Shown: positions 9,574 through 22,623 of the stretch, one piece after another
Layout of the letters: each line of letters starts with the position of its first letter
How positions within the stretch are numbered: position 1 is the stretch's first letter
Assembly: GCF_904849725.1 (NCBI RefSeq)
Contig: NC_058518.1
Location: 332,110,581-332,174,580 of the forward strand
Direction of reading: 5' to 3'
Origin: Hordeum vulgare subsp. vulgare
Lineage: Eukaryota; Streptophyta; Magnoliopsida; Poales; Poaceae
Length of the DNA stretch: 64,000 bases
The notes under the pieces: model-generated
Seen by the model: only the letters and a program-made list of their open reading frames with translations
What the model was told of the DNA's origin: nothing
Databases searched by the model: none
Made by a program: the position numbers and the translations under genes

Positions 9574-11738
9574 TCGTGCTCTATTCTTGTGGCTTAACCG
9601 CCCTAGAGCGAGATGGACAGGATTCCCACTACTGTAGCTCCAGTGGAGAGGGACGGGACTTCCATGGAAGTAAAGTCCTTCACCTCTGAGGACCTGGAAC
9701 GGGCCCTTGCCAAGCAAAAAGAGGAGCATGATGCTTCTCTTGAGGCCTTGGTCGAACTAAGACTAGCATCATTAACCACGGGGACAGCCACGTCCTCGAG
9801 GGCCTCAGGGCCACATGTGCATGGTTCTTCATTTGGCCAACAACCTCCGGAGAGGAACCCAACCAGTGTTCCATGGCTTTATGCTAGATCTCAAGTTGAG
9901 AAACCTAAGTACAATCCTGGAGGAAAACCTCCCTTGCTTGATGACAATTCCGATTTTGCTTTGTGGAGAGTTGGTATGCAAGATCATCTTAGGTACGCCA
10001 ATGATGAGATGTTGGACATCCTCGAGCATGGGTACAATCCTGTAGATCCAAGGTGCCTCACTCCCAAAGAAACTTATGACAATCATCTCAATGACACTGG
10101 GATTATGTGCATAAGAAAAGGAATGAATGACAAGCAACGGAGACCTTACATTCACATCACAAGTGCCAAGGAACTGTGAGATAGCATTATAAGGACCAAG
10201 ACTGGTACCTCCACTCTTCGGCTTGCTCAATATGAATTTGCCAAGGGGAAATTACAGAATTTCTGTATGGAAAAGGGTGAATCTCCCAAGCAACTGCTAG
10301 AACGGCTCATGACTCTCGCCGCAGACATTGAGTCCTGTGACTGTGACAAGACGCAAGATGGTTTCAATCTGACCAAGAGATTTCTCGTGGACAAGTTACT
10401 TCATGCTCTTGCTCCGTACTACCATCAAATGGTATGGGACATGAGGCAGCACCATGGGTTCAAAGAAATGACTCCAGATGACATCATATCCACTTTCCAA
10501 TTATTTGAAGAGTCAAAGGCAAATGCAACAAAGCACCTTGCCATGCATGGCACTTCAACATCAAAGATCAATCTTGCTTTGAAAGCCAAGCATGGATGTG
10601 ATGAAGAAGAAAGTGAAGAAGAAGAGGGTGATGATGACTGCGAAGATGGTGATGATGTTGACTCTGATGAAATCCCATCTTATGAGGACATTGCTCTATT
10701 TGTAAAGAAGTTCAGTGCAGGAAAGTTCAAGGGAAGATTCCCAAAGAAGAAAGTAAGGAAATGCTACAACTGTGAGGAAACCAACCACTTCTCCAATGAC
10801 TGCCCTTATGAGAAGAGAGAAGATAAACCAAGGTTTCCGAAGACCTTTGTAAAGAAGAAGTTGCCAAACCCTATGAACTCCAAGCTCAAGAGAGTAGATG
10901 GAAGAGCAATGGTTGCACAAGAAGAATCAGATCCAAAAGACGTTGGTGGGGTTGCTGAAGTAGCTCAGGATACCCAAAACACCTTGAGGCTAGTCAACAA
11001 AAGTGGTGATGTTGTTCACTACAACTATATGAAAGACTACAAGGGCAACGCCCACAAGTCTTTGATGGCAAAGACTGCCATGGGAGATGAGGAAGACCAA
11101 AGCTCCCATGATAAGGTTAAGGTAACTCCACGATTAAACTCTTTCAGTCTAGTTTCTACCTCACTTGATGAGTATCTTGATGCGGAAGATCACTATGAGG
11201 ATAATGACTTAGATCATCCCATGTTTGCCAAAATAAACAAATTTATGTGCTCTCTTAAAGGAAAGAAGCTCACTATGTTTCACATACTTATGGAAATGGT
11301 GAGTAAGCACACCAATACCATCAAGGAACTCGAAACCCTCGTCACTGAGGAGAAGGAAAGAAATGAAATCCTTGCGCAGAAAGTCCTATATGAGGAAGTA
11401 CAAAATGATGCATTATGCTCAAAAGTTGGTGAAAACCTTGATAAACATGCTAACGATCTTGCCTCCTTGAAAAAGGCTGAATCTGTGTGCAAAGAGTTAC
11501 TAAATGATAAAAACCGACTAGTGAACTATCATGCTTCCCTTTCTAAGGACTGCGAGCGTCTATCCTTGTCTCTCAAAGACAAGGAAGAGAAACTCACTGT
11601 TCTTACAAAGAGCTTTGAGGCACTCAAGGTTACTTATCTTGACACTTTAGCTAAGGCTTACTCCTTACCTATTATTAATGTTGATACCTGCACTACTAAC
11701 TCTAGTAGTGAACTGACATCTATCCTTGAGGAAAACTG

Positions 11739-13540
11739 TGTTGGGGAACGTCGCATGGGAAACAAAAAATTTCCTACGCGCACGAAGACCTATCATGGTG
11801 ATGTCCATCTACGAGAGGGGATGTGTGATCTACGTACCCTTGTAGACCGTACAACAGAAGCGTTAGTGAATGCGGTTGATGTAGTGGAACGTCCTCACGT
11901 CCCTCGATCCGCCCCGCGAACTATCCCGCGAACAGTCCCACGATCTAGTGCCGAACGGACGACACCTCCGCGTTCAGCACACGTACAGCTCGACGATGAT
12001 CTCGGCCTTCTTGATCCAGCAAGAGAGATGGAGAGGTAGAAGAGTTCTCCGGCAGCGTGATGGCGCTCCGGAGGTTGGTGATGATCTTGTCTCAGCAGGG
12101 CTCCGCCCGAGCTCCGAAGAAACGCGATCTAGAGGTAAAACCGTGGAGATATGTGGTCGGGCTGCCGTGGCAAAGTTGTCTCAAATCAGCCCTAAAACCC
12201 CACTATATATAGGAGGAGGAGGGGGGAGCCTTGCCTTGGGGTCCAAGGACTCCCAAGGGGTCGGCCGAACCTAAGGGGGAAGGTCTCCCCCCCCAAACCG
12301 AGTCCTACTTGGTTTGGAAGGTGGAGTCCTTCTTCCCTTTCCCACCTTTTCTCTTTGATTTTTCTTCCAATGCGCATAGGGCTCTTTTGGGCTGTCCCAC
12401 CAGCCCACTAAGGGCTGGTGCGCCACCCTCAATGCCTATGGGCTTCCCCGGGGTGGGTTGCCCCCCCCGGTGAACTCCCGGAACCCATTCGTCATTCCCG
12501 GTACATTCCCGGTAACTCCGTAAACCTTCCGGTAATCAAATGAGGTCATCCTATATATCAATCTTCGTTTCCAGACCATTCCGGAAACCCTCGTGACGTC
12601 CGTGATCTCATCCGGGACTCCGAACAACATTCGGTAACCAACCATATAACTCAAATACGCATAAAACAACGTCGAACCTTAAGTGTGCAGACCTTGCGGG
12701 TTCGAGAACTATGTAGACATGACCCGAGAGACTCCTCGGTCAATATCCAATAGTGGGACCTGGATGCCCATATTGGATCCTACATATTCTACGAAGATCT
12801 TATCGTTTGAACCTCAGTGCCAAGGATTCATATAATCCCGTATGTCATTCCCTATGTCCTTCGGTATGTTACTTGCCCGAGATCCGATCGTCAGTATCCG
12901 TATACCTATTTCAATCTCGTTTATCGGCAAGTCTCTTTACTCGTTCCGTAATACAAGATCCCGCAACTTACACCAAGTCACATTGCTTGCAAGGCTTGTG
13001 TGTGATGTTGTATTACCGAGTGGGCCCCGAGATACCTCTCCGTCACACGGAGTGAGAAATCCCAGTCTCGATCCATACTAACTCAACGAACACCTTCGGA
13101 GATACCTGTAGAGCATCTTTATAGTCACCCAGTTACATTGCGACGTTTGATACACACAAAGCATTCCTCGGGTGTCCGTGAGTTATATGATCTCATGGTC
13201 ATAGGAACAAATACTTGACACGCAGAAAACAGTAGCAAGAAAATGACACGATCAACATGCTACGTCTATTAGTTTGGGTCTAGTCCATCACATGATTCTC
13301 CTAATGATGTGATCCCGTTATCAAGTGACAATACTTGCCTATGGCCAGGAAACCTTGACCATCTTTGATCAACGAGCTAGTCAACTAGAGGCTTACTAGG
13401 GACAGTGTTTTGTCTATGTATCCACACAAGTATTGTGTTTCCAATCAATACAATTATAGCATGGATAATAAACGATTATCATGAACTAAGAAATATAATA
13501 ATAACTAATTTATTATTGCCTCTAGGGCATATTTACAACA
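11739..13540 (-). repeat. 3' LTR of the Angela-like element
   Basis: The plus strand starts TGTTGGGGAACG at 11739 and ends GGGCATATTTACAACA at 13540. It matches 18495-20307 nearly base for base, with scattered differences such as a few extra bases near 19105 in the other copy. The TATA box CTATATATAG (12203-12212) drives the minus strand. High LTR similarity implies a fairly recent insertion. Confidence 0.95.
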
Positions 13541-16500
13541 GTCTCCCACTTGCACTAGAGTCAATAATCTAGTTCACATCATCATGTGATTTCAACGAAT
13601 CCAACACCCATATAGTTCTGGGGTCTGGTCACGTCTTGCTCGTGAGAGAGGTTTTAGTCAACGGTTCTGAAACTTTCAGATCCGTGCGTTCTTTACAAAT
13701 CTTTATGTCATCTTATAGATGCTGCTACTACGTGCTATTCGGAAATGCTCCAAATATCTACTCTACTATACGAATCCGTTTCACTACTCATAGTTATTCG
13801 GATTAGTGTCAAAGCTTGCATCGACGTAACCCTTTACGACGAACTCTTTAACCAGCTCCATAATCGAGAAAAATTCCTTAGTCTATTTAGTTACTAAGGA
13901 TAACTTTGACCGCTGATCACTGATTCAATCCTGGATCAGTCTGTGTACAGACTTGCTGCAAGGCACACATCAAGTGCGGTACTCAGCATGGCATACTTCA
14001 GAGTCTACAACTAAGGCATAGAAGACGACCTTCGTCTATTCTCTTTATTCTGCCGTGGTCGGGTTTTGAGTCTTACTCAAATTCACACCTTACAACGCAA
14101 CGAAGAACTCCTTCTTTGCTGATCTTTTTTGAACTCCTTCAAAAACTTGTCAAGGCATGCATCTTGTTGAAACTTCCATTAAGCGCTTTCGATCTATCTA
14201 CATAGATCTTTGATGCTCAACGTTCAAGTAGCTCAATCCAGGTATTCCTTTGAAAACTTCCTTTCAAACAACCTTGTATGCTTTACAGAAATTCTACATT
14301 ACTTCTGATCCACAATATGTCAACCACATATACTTATCCGAAATTCTATAGTGCTCCCACTCACTTCTTTGGAAATACAAGTTTCTCATAAACCTTGTAT
14401 AAACCCAAAATCTTTGATCATCTCATCAAAGTGTATATTCCAACTCCGAGATGCTTGCACCAGTCCATTGAAGGATCACTGGAGCTTGCATACTTGCTAG
14501 TATCTTTAGGATCGACAAAACCTCCTGGTTGTATCACATACAATGTTTGCTCAAGGAAACCATCGAGAAAACAATGTTTTGACATCCTACGTGCAATATT
14601 TCATAAATAATGCATCAACAACTAACATAATTCTAACAGACCTTTAGCATCGCTACGAGTGAGAAAGACTCATCATAGTCAACAGTTTGATCTTGTCGGA
14701 AACATCTTTGTGACAAGTCGAGATTTTCTTAATAGTGACTTATCACCATCATCGTCTGTCTTCCTTTTAAAGATCCATCTTTACTCAACAGTCCTCTGAC
14801 CATCAAGTAGTTCTTCCAAAGTCTACACTTTGTTTTCATACATGGATCCTCTCTCGGATTTCATGGCTTCCGGCCATTTGTCGGAATCCGGGCCCACCAT
14901 TGCTTTCTTCATAACTCGTAAGTTCATTGTTGCTCAACAACATGACCTCCAAGACAGGGTTACCGTACCACTCTGTAGTATTACACGACCTTGTCAACCT
15001 ACGAGGCTTGTAGCAACTTGATCTGATGCTCGATGATCACCATCATCAGCTTCCACTTCAATTGGTGTAGGCGCCACACGAACAACTTCCTGCGCCCTGC
15101 TACACACTGGTTGAAGTGATGGTTCAATAACCTCATCAAGTTCTACTACCCTCCCACTCAATTCTTTCAAGAGAAACCTTTCCTCGAGAAAGGATCCGTT
15201 ACAGAAACAAACACTTTGCTTTCAGATCTGAGATAGGAGATGTACCCAACTGTTTTGGATATCCTATGAAGATGCATTTATCTGCTTTGGGTTCGAGCTT
15301 ATCAGACTGAAACTTTTCCACATAAGTGTCGAAGCCCCAAACTTTCAAGAAACGACAGTTTAGATTTCTCTAAACCTCAGTCTATACTGTGTCATCTCAA
15401 CGGAAATACGTGGTGCCCTATTTAAAGTGAATGCAGTTGTCTCTAATGCATAACCCATAAACGATAGTGGTAATTCGATAAGAGACATCATAGCATGCAC
15501 CATACCAAATAGTGTGTGGCTATGACGTTCAGACACATCATCACACTATGATGTTCTAGGTGGCATGAACTGCGAAACAATTTCCACATTGTCTTAACTG
15601 CGTACCAAAACTCGTAACTCAGATATTCATTTCTATGATCATATCGTAGACAGTTTATCCTCTTGTTACGACGAACTTCACTCCGAAACAGAATTGAACT
15701 TTTCAATATTTCAGACTTGTGATTCATTAAGTAAATACTCTAGTATCTACTCAAATCGTCATTGAAGTAAGAACATAATGATATCCATTGCGTGCCTCGG
15801 CACCCATTGGACTGCATACATCAAAATGTATCACTTCTAACAAGTTACTATCTTATTTCATCTCAATAAAAAACAAGGCCTTGCTCATGTGGTATGATTT
15901 GCATGTCACTAGTGATTCAAAATCAAGTGAGTATAAAGATCCATCAGCATGGAGCCTCTTCATGCAATTTATACCAACATGACTCAAGCGGCAGTGCCAC
16001 AAGTAAGTGGTACTATCATCATTACCTTGTATCTTTTGGCACCTATATCATGAACATGTGTAACACTACAATCGAGATTCAATAAACCATTTGAAGGTGA
16101 TTATTCAAGCAAATAGAGTAACCATTATTCTCTTTAAATGAATAATCGTATTGCAATAAACACGATCCAATCATGTTCATGCTTAACGCAAGCACCAAAT
16201 AACAATTATTTAGGTTTAACACCAATCCCGATGGTAGAGGGAGCGTGCGACGTTTGATCATATCAACCTTGGAAACACTTCCAACACGTATCGTCACCTC
16301 GCCTTTAGCTAGTCTCCATTTATGCCGTAGCTTTCATTTCGTGCTACTAATCACTTAGCAACCGAACCGGTATCCAATACGCTCATGCTACTAGGAGTAC
16401 TAGTAAAGTACACATCAACATCATGTATATCAAATATACTTCTTTCGACTTTTGCCAGCCTTCTTATCTACCAAGTATCTAGAGTTGCTCCGCCTTAGTG

Positions 16501-18494
16501 ACTGTTCCCCTCATTACAGAAGCACTTAGTCTCGGGTTTGGGTTTAATCTTGGGTCTCTTCATTAGTGCAGCAACTGTTTTGCCGTTTCACGAAGTGTCC
16601 CTTCTAGCCCTTTGAAACTTAGTGGTTTTACTAACCATCAACTATTGATGCTCCTTCTTGATTTCTACTCCCGCAGTGTCAAACATCGCGAATCACTCAA
16701 AGATCATTGTATCTATCCTTGATATGTTATAGTTCATCACGAAGCTCTCACAACTTGGTGGTAGTGACTTTGGAGAACTATCACTATCTCATCCGGAAGA
16801 TTAACTCCCACTTGATTCAAGCGATTGTCGTACTCATACAATCTGAGCACACACTCAACGATTGAGTTTTTCTCCTTTACTTTGTGGACAAAGAATCTTG
16901 TCGGAGGTCTCATACCTCTTAACAAGGGCACAAGCATGAAATCACAATTTCATCTCTTTAGAACATCACTTATGTTCCGTGACGTTTTAAAACGTTTTTC
17001 GGCGCCTTGCTTCTAAGCCATTAAGTATTTTGCACTGAACTATCGTGTAGTCATCAGAAACGTGTATGTCGGATGTTCACAGCATCCACAGACGACGCTC
17101 GAGGTGCAGCACACCGAGTGGTGCATTAAGGACATAAGCCTTGTGCGCAGCAACGAGGACAATCCTCGGTTTTACAGACTTAGTCTACAAAGTTTGCTAC
17201 TATTAATTTTCAACTAAATTTTCTCTAGGAACATATAAAAACAGTAGATCTATAGCGCAAGCTACATCATAATTTGCAAAGACCATTAGACTATGTTCAT
17301 GACAATTAGTTCAATTAATCATATTACTTAAGAACTCCCACTCAAAAAGTACATCTCTCTAGTCATTTGAGTGGTACATGATCCAAATCCACTATCTCGA
17401 GTCCGATCATCACGTGAGTCGAGAATAGTTTCAGTGGTAAGCATCTCTATGCTAATCATATCAACTATACAATTCATGCTCGACCTTTCGGTCTCATGTG
17501 TTCCGAGGCCATGACTGCACATGCTAGGCTCGTCAAGCTTAACCCGAGTGTTCTGCGTGCGCAACTGTTTTGCACCCGTTGTATGTGAACGTTGAGTCTA
17601 TTACACCCGATCATCATGTGGTGTCTCGAAACGAAGAACTGTCGCAACGGTGCATAGTCGGGGAGAACACAATTTCGTCTTGAAATTTTAGTGAGAGATC
17701 ACCTCATAATGCTACCGTCGTTCTAAGCAAGATAAGGTGCATAAAGGATTAACATCACATGCAATTCATAAGTGACATGATATGGCCATCATCACGTGCT
17801 TCTTGATCTCCATCACCAAAGCACCGGCACGATCTTCTTGTCACCGGCGGCACACCATGATCTCCATCAACGTGTCGCCATCGGGGTTGTCGTGCTACTC
17901 ATGCTATTACTACTAAAGCTACGTCCTAGCAATATAGTAAACGCATCTGCAAGCACAAACGTTAGTTTAAAGACAACCCTATGGCTCCTGCCGGTTGCCG
18001 TACCATCGACGTGCAAGTCGATATTAACTATTACAACATGATCATCTCATAATCACATCACATCATTGGCCATATCACATCACAAGCATACCCTGCAAAA
18101 ACAAGTTAGACGTCCTCTAATTTTGTTGTTGCATGTTTTACGTGGTGACCATGGGTATCTAGTAGGATCGCATCTTACTTACGCAAATACCACAACGGAG
18201 ATATATGAGTTGCTATTTAACCTCATCCAAGGACCTCCTCGGTCAAATCCGATTCAACTAAAGTTAGAGAAACTGACACCTGCCAGTCATCTTTGAGCAA
18301 CGGAGTTACTCGTAGCGATGAAACCAGTCTCTCGTAAGCGTACGAGTAATGTCGGTCCGAGCCGCTTTGATCCAACAATACTGCAGAATCAAGAAAAGAC
18401 TAAGGAGGGCAGCAAAACGCACATCACCACCCACAAAAACTTTTGTGTTCTACTCGAAAAGACATCTACGCATGAACCTAGCTCATGATGCCAC
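13541..18494 (-). pseudogene. Angela-like internal region: gag, protease and RT remnants
   Basis: No long frame survives. On the minus strand, 16937-16737 reads MLVPLLRGMRPPTRFF and continues to NLPDEIVIVLQSH, part of a gag frame also seen at 63640-63830. VLDTGS, a protease active-site match, lies at 16363-16380. FLEQTLYVIQPGGFVDPKD, an RT-region motif, lies near 14500-14560. These stand in the order gag, protease, RT reading leftward, as expected. The protein would be a Copia polyprotein, but stops and frameshifts occur throughout, so any movement must have relied on another element's proteins. Confidence 0.75.
18481..18493 (-). other. Primer-site position of the Angela-like element
   Basis: On the minus strand TGGCATCATGAGC follows the LTR end with one base between. 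The standard Copia site is TGGTATCAGAGC; this variant differs in the middle, and the same variant is present at 62083-62095 in the other copy, so it belongs to the subfamily and is not damage to one copy. Confidence 0.6.
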
Positions 18495-20307
18495 TGTTGG
18501 GGAACGTCGCATGGGAAACAAAAATTTTCCTACGCGCACGAAGACCTATCATGGTGATGTCCATCTACGAGAGGGGATGTGTGATCTACGTACCCTTGTA
18601 GACCGTATAGAAGAAGCGTTAGTGAACGCGGTTGATGTAGTGGAACGTCCTCACGTCCCTCGATCCGCCCCGTGAACTATCCCGCGAACAGTCCCACGAT
18701 CTAGTGCCGAACGGACGGCACCTCCGCGTTCAGCACACGTACAGCTCGACGATGATCTCGGCCTTCTTGATCCAGCAAGAGAGACGGAGAGGTAGAAGAG
18801 TTCTCCGGCAGCGTGACGGCGCTCCGGAGGTTGGTGATGATCTTGTCTCAGCAGGGCTCCGCCCGAGCTCCGCAGAAACGCGATCTAGAGGTAAAACCGT
18901 GGAGATATGTGGTCGGGCTGCCGTGGCAAAGTTGTCTCAAATCAGCCCTAAAACCCCACTATATATAGGAGGAGGAGGGGGAGCCTTGCCTTGGGGTCCA
19001 AGGACTCCCAAGGGGTCATCCGAACCTAAGGGGGAAGGTCTCCCCCCCAAACCGAGTCCTACTTGGTTTGGAAGGTGGAGTCCTTCTTCCCTTTCCCACC
19101 TCCTCTTTTTTTTCTTTTCTCTTTGATTTTTCTTCCAATGCGCATAGGGATCTTTTGGGCTGTCCCACCAGCCCACTATGGGCTGGTGCGCCACCCTCAA
19201 TGCCTATGGGCTTCCCCGGGGTGGGTTGCCCCCCCGGTGAACTCCCGGAACCCATTCGTCATTCCCGGTACATTCCCGGTAACTCCGAAAACCTTCCGGT
19301 AATCAAATGAGGTCATCCTATATATCAATCTTCGTTTCCGGACCATTCCAGAAACCTTCGTGACATCCGTGATCTCATCCGGGACTCCGAACAACATTCG
19401 GTAACCAACCATATAACTCAAATACGCATAAAACAACGTCGAACCTTAAGTGTGCAGACCCTGCGGGTTCGAGAACTATGTAGACATGACCCGAGAGAGT
19501 CCTCGGTCAATATCCAATAGCGGGACCTGGATGCCCATATTGGATCCTACATATTCTACGAAGATCTTATCGTTTGAACCTCAGTGCCAAGGATTCATAT
19601 AATCCCGTATGTCATTCCCTTTGTCCTTCGGTAAGTTACTTGCCCGTGATTCGATCGTCAGTATCCGTATACCTATTTCAATCTCGTTTACCGGCAAGTC
19701 TCTTTACTCGTTCCGTAATACAAGATCCCGCAACTTACACTAAGTCACATTGCTTGCAAGGCTTGTGTGTGATGTTGTATTACCGAGTGGGCCCCGAGAT
19801 ACCTCTCCGTCACACGGAGGGACAAATCCCAGTCTCGATCCATACTAACTCAACGAACACCTTCGGAGATACCTGTAGAGCATCTTTATAGTCACCCAGT
19901 TACGTTGCGACGTTTGATACACACAAAGAATTCCTCCGGTGTCCGTGAGTTATATGATCTCATGGTCATAGGAACAAATACTTGACACGCAGAAAACAGT
20001 AGCAACAAAATGACACGATCAACATGCTACGTCTATTAGTTTGGGTCTAGTCCATCACATGATTCTCCTAATGATGTGATCCCGTTATCAAGTGACAACA
20101 CTTGCCTATGGCCAGGAAACCTTGACCATCTTTGATCAACGAGCTAGTCAACTAGAGGCTTACTAGGGACAGTGTTTTGTCTATGTATCCACACAAGTAT
20201 TGTGTTTCCAATCAATACAATTATAGCATGGATAATAAACGATTATCATGAACTAATAAATATAATAATAACTAATTTATTATTGCCTCTAGGGCATATT
20301 TCCAACA
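18495..20307 (-). repeat. 5' LTR of the Angela-like element
   Basis: It runs from TGTTGGGGAACG to GGCATATTTCCAACA on the plus strand and is followed by the target duplication AACTG. It is about 11 bases longer than its partner because of small gaps. A TATA box for minus-strand transcription (CTATATATAG) lies at about 18959-18968. Confidence 0.95.
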
Positions 20308-20752
20308 AACTGTTCGCTAAAGGCACAGCTAGATAGAGGTCGCATGACATGTGCACAAGGACAAAAGACTCTCAATGAGATCTTAAGTCAACACAATGGA
20401 GGCTTTGCCAAGGAAGGGCTTGGGTTCAATCCAAGCACCGCCAAGAAAAGTGCATCTCCTCTCAAGTGTACCACTCCGCTTAAAGAAATATTTGTACGAG
20501 AGGGACACAAGGAGAAAGGTAAGGTTGTGAGTGGGTCGGCCACTAGGGGTTTGCCTACTCTCAACAAGACAACTGAATTCATGCCTCCATCCTATGTACT
20601 TCGCAAATCAAAGGAAGGAGAGGTTTATGCTAAATTCGTTGGTCCCCGTAATGCATTCCGATTTTATGCTATTTGGGTCCCTAAGACTCTTGTAACTAAT
20701 GTGAGAGGCCCCATGACAAAATGGGCACCTCAGACCAAGTCTTAATTCGTTA

Positions 20753-21114
20753 CAGGCTGTTTTCTCCGGAGGAGCCAAATGGGTGATCGACACTGGATGC
20801 ACCAATCATATGACCGGAGATAGTAACTTGCTCTATGACTTCATCAAGCCATTCGACCATACATGAGCATTGTATTTGGTGGAGGGTCGAAAGGGCAGGT
20901 AATTGGGTTGGGCAAGGTGGCAGTCACTAATGACATGTCTCTTGCAAATGTCATTCTTGTCCAATCTCTTCAATATCATTTACTTTCAGTTCGCCAATTG
21001 GCTTCCGTTGGTTATGACACATTATTCGGACTAACGAATGTGAAAGTCTTTAAGAGAGACACTCTCGAAGTGGCCTTTGTTGGAGAGTTGGATGGCAACC
21101 TTTTACACGGTTGA
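20753..21114 (+). pseudogene. Copia protease region
   Basis: The frame shifts by one relative to gag. WVIDTGCTNHMTGD at about 20780-20821 contains the aspartic protease D-T-G triad of Copia elements followed by the conserved NHMTG. The frame then meets TGA at 20864-20866 and continues in another frame from 20863, which runs through LLSVRQLASVGY to TGA at 21112-21114. One extra T near 21100 causes that last break, because the matching continuation lies one frame over. The enzyme would cut the polyprotein. It is dead here. Confidence 0.82.
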
Positions 21115-22620
21115 TTTCTCGAAAGAGAGCACCTTCCATACAACTTGTCTAATGGCCAAGGCCGACATGGGATGGATGTGGCATCGCCGGCTCGCCCATG
21201 TCGGCATGAGAAATCTTCAAAATCTCTTAAACGGCAATCACATCCTTGGACTAACAAATGTATCTTTTAAGAAAGATCGTGTGTGCAGTGCATGCATAGC
21301 TGGGAAACAACATCAAGCAATACATCCACCCAAGAACATTGTATCCACTTCAAGGCCGTTAGAGCTCCTTCATGTGGATCTGTTTGGGCCTCCTTCATGG
21401 GCAAGTCTTGGAGGGAAAAAGTATGGCCTAGTCATTGTTGATGATTACTCAAGATACACATGTGTATTCTTTCTCAAGTCCAAGGACGAGACGAAGATCA
21501 CCTTCATTGATTTTGCCAAACAAGTCCAGCGGAAGTTTGACAAGGACATCAAGGCAATAAGAAGTGATAATGGCTCTGAGTTCAAGAATTACACCCTAGA
21601 AGAATTTCTTAGTGATGAGGGAATTGAACATCAGTACTCCGCACCTTACACCCTCAGCAAAATGGTGTAGCAGAGAGGAAGAACCGGACACTTGTGGAAA
21701 TGGCAAGGTCCATGTTAGATGAATACAAGTCACCACATAGTTTTTGGGCTGAGGCTGTCAACACAGCATGTCATGCATCAAACCGGCTCTTCCTTCGATC
21801 AATATTGGAGAAGACTCCATATGAGCTCCTAACCGGGAACAAGCCCAATGTTAAGTACTTTCGTGTGTTTGGATGCAACTGTTTCATCCTCAACAAACGG
21901 GAACGGTTAGGGAAATTTGAATCCAAAACAACTGAAGGGATTTTTGTTGGCTATGGATCAAACTCTCACGCCTACAGAGTCTACAACAAATCTACTGGAT
22001 GTGTTATAGAAACCTGTGACGTGACGTTTTATGAATTTAACCGCTCCCATGGGGAGCAAGTTGATCTAAGTGATGCAGGTGAAGAAGATTCCTCGCAAGA
22101 TATCTTGAACATGGGTGTTGGTGCACTTCTTCCCATGGAACAAAGACCCCATGATGATGATGAAGATGATGAGAGTATTTCTCATCCTCAAGATAGTTCA
22201 CTGCCCGTACCTCCACAAGATACTAGCACACATATCATGCCAGTTGTTGAGGATCATGTGGGAGAACATGTCTCTCACCCTGATCACACTCAAGAACAAG
22301 TTGATCTTCAAGAGCTAGAGCAAAGTATGGATATGCTTGATGATGAACCTCAACAGGTGCAACGCGAAAAGGAATATCTTCCGCCGCACGTAAATGATCC
22401 ATGTGTTGAGGACGTTGATGATGGAAACGAAGTTGAACCTCGTGAAACCCTGACCTCCATCATGCCACGTGTGGTCTGTCATGTTGATATTGATCAAATC
22501 CTCATCGGCGTGTCGGAAGGTAGAGTGACTCATAAACAATTAACAAACTTTTGTGCTCACTTTTCGTTTGTCTCTAGTATTGTGCCACACAGGGTTCATG
22601 ATGCATTGTGTGACAATGAC
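21077..22620 (+). pseudogene. Copia integrase
   Basis: The zinc-binding HHCC domain is intact: WHRRLAHVGM supplies the H-X3-H pair and CSACIAGK the C-X2-C pair. The catalytic core keeps the first Asp (LHVDLFGP) and second Asp (IRSDNGSEF). A one-base deletion in a C run near 21650 then shifts the frame; the catalytic Glu region (AERKNRTL) and the rest continue in the next frame from about 21670 to 22620. The C-terminal part keeps the FVGYGSNSHAYRVYN segment and an acidic linker towards RT. The protein would insert the cDNA; the frameshift disables it. Confidence 0.88.
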
Positions 22621-22623
22621 TAG

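Larger units (their letters stand above)
11739..20307 (-). mobile_element. Angela/WIS/BARE-like Copia element, 8569 bp, reverse orientation
   Basis: Two LTRs (11739-13540 and 18495-20307) flank a 4954-base interior. The element is bordered by AACTG at 11734-11738 and 20308-20312, a perfect five-base target duplication inside the older gag. On the minus strand the LTR starts TGTTGGAAATATGCC and ends TTCCCCAACA. A purine-rich CAAGTGGGAGAC abuts the 3' LTR (minus strand, at 13541). The interior carries recognisable but shattered gag, protease and RT pieces, so the element is complete in structure but not in coding capacity. Confidence 0.95.
9613..20745 (+). pseudogene. gag: Copia gag, split by a nested element
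   Basis: ATG at 9613 follows the primer site by 40 bases. The frame runs to an in-frame TGA at 10177-10179 after AKEL, probably a former Trp codon, and continues in the same frame from 10180. A CX2CX4HX4C zinc knuckle (CYNCEETNHFSNDC, about 10762-10803) marks the nucleocapsid part, preceded by a Glu/Asp-rich stretch. Downstream, about 11280-11630 is Lys/Glu/Leu-rich and likely coiled coil. The Angela-like element enters at 11739; after its target duplication at 20308-20312 the same frame resumes and stays open to TAA 20743-20745. The product would coat genomic RNA. One stop plus the insertion make it inactive. Confidence 0.88.

Noticed and set aside
12192..13081. Open frames in the Angela-like LTR, repeated at 18704-19891
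   Set aside because: LTR noncoding sequence; the frames are not kept between the LTR copies at 12192, 19016 and 60047.
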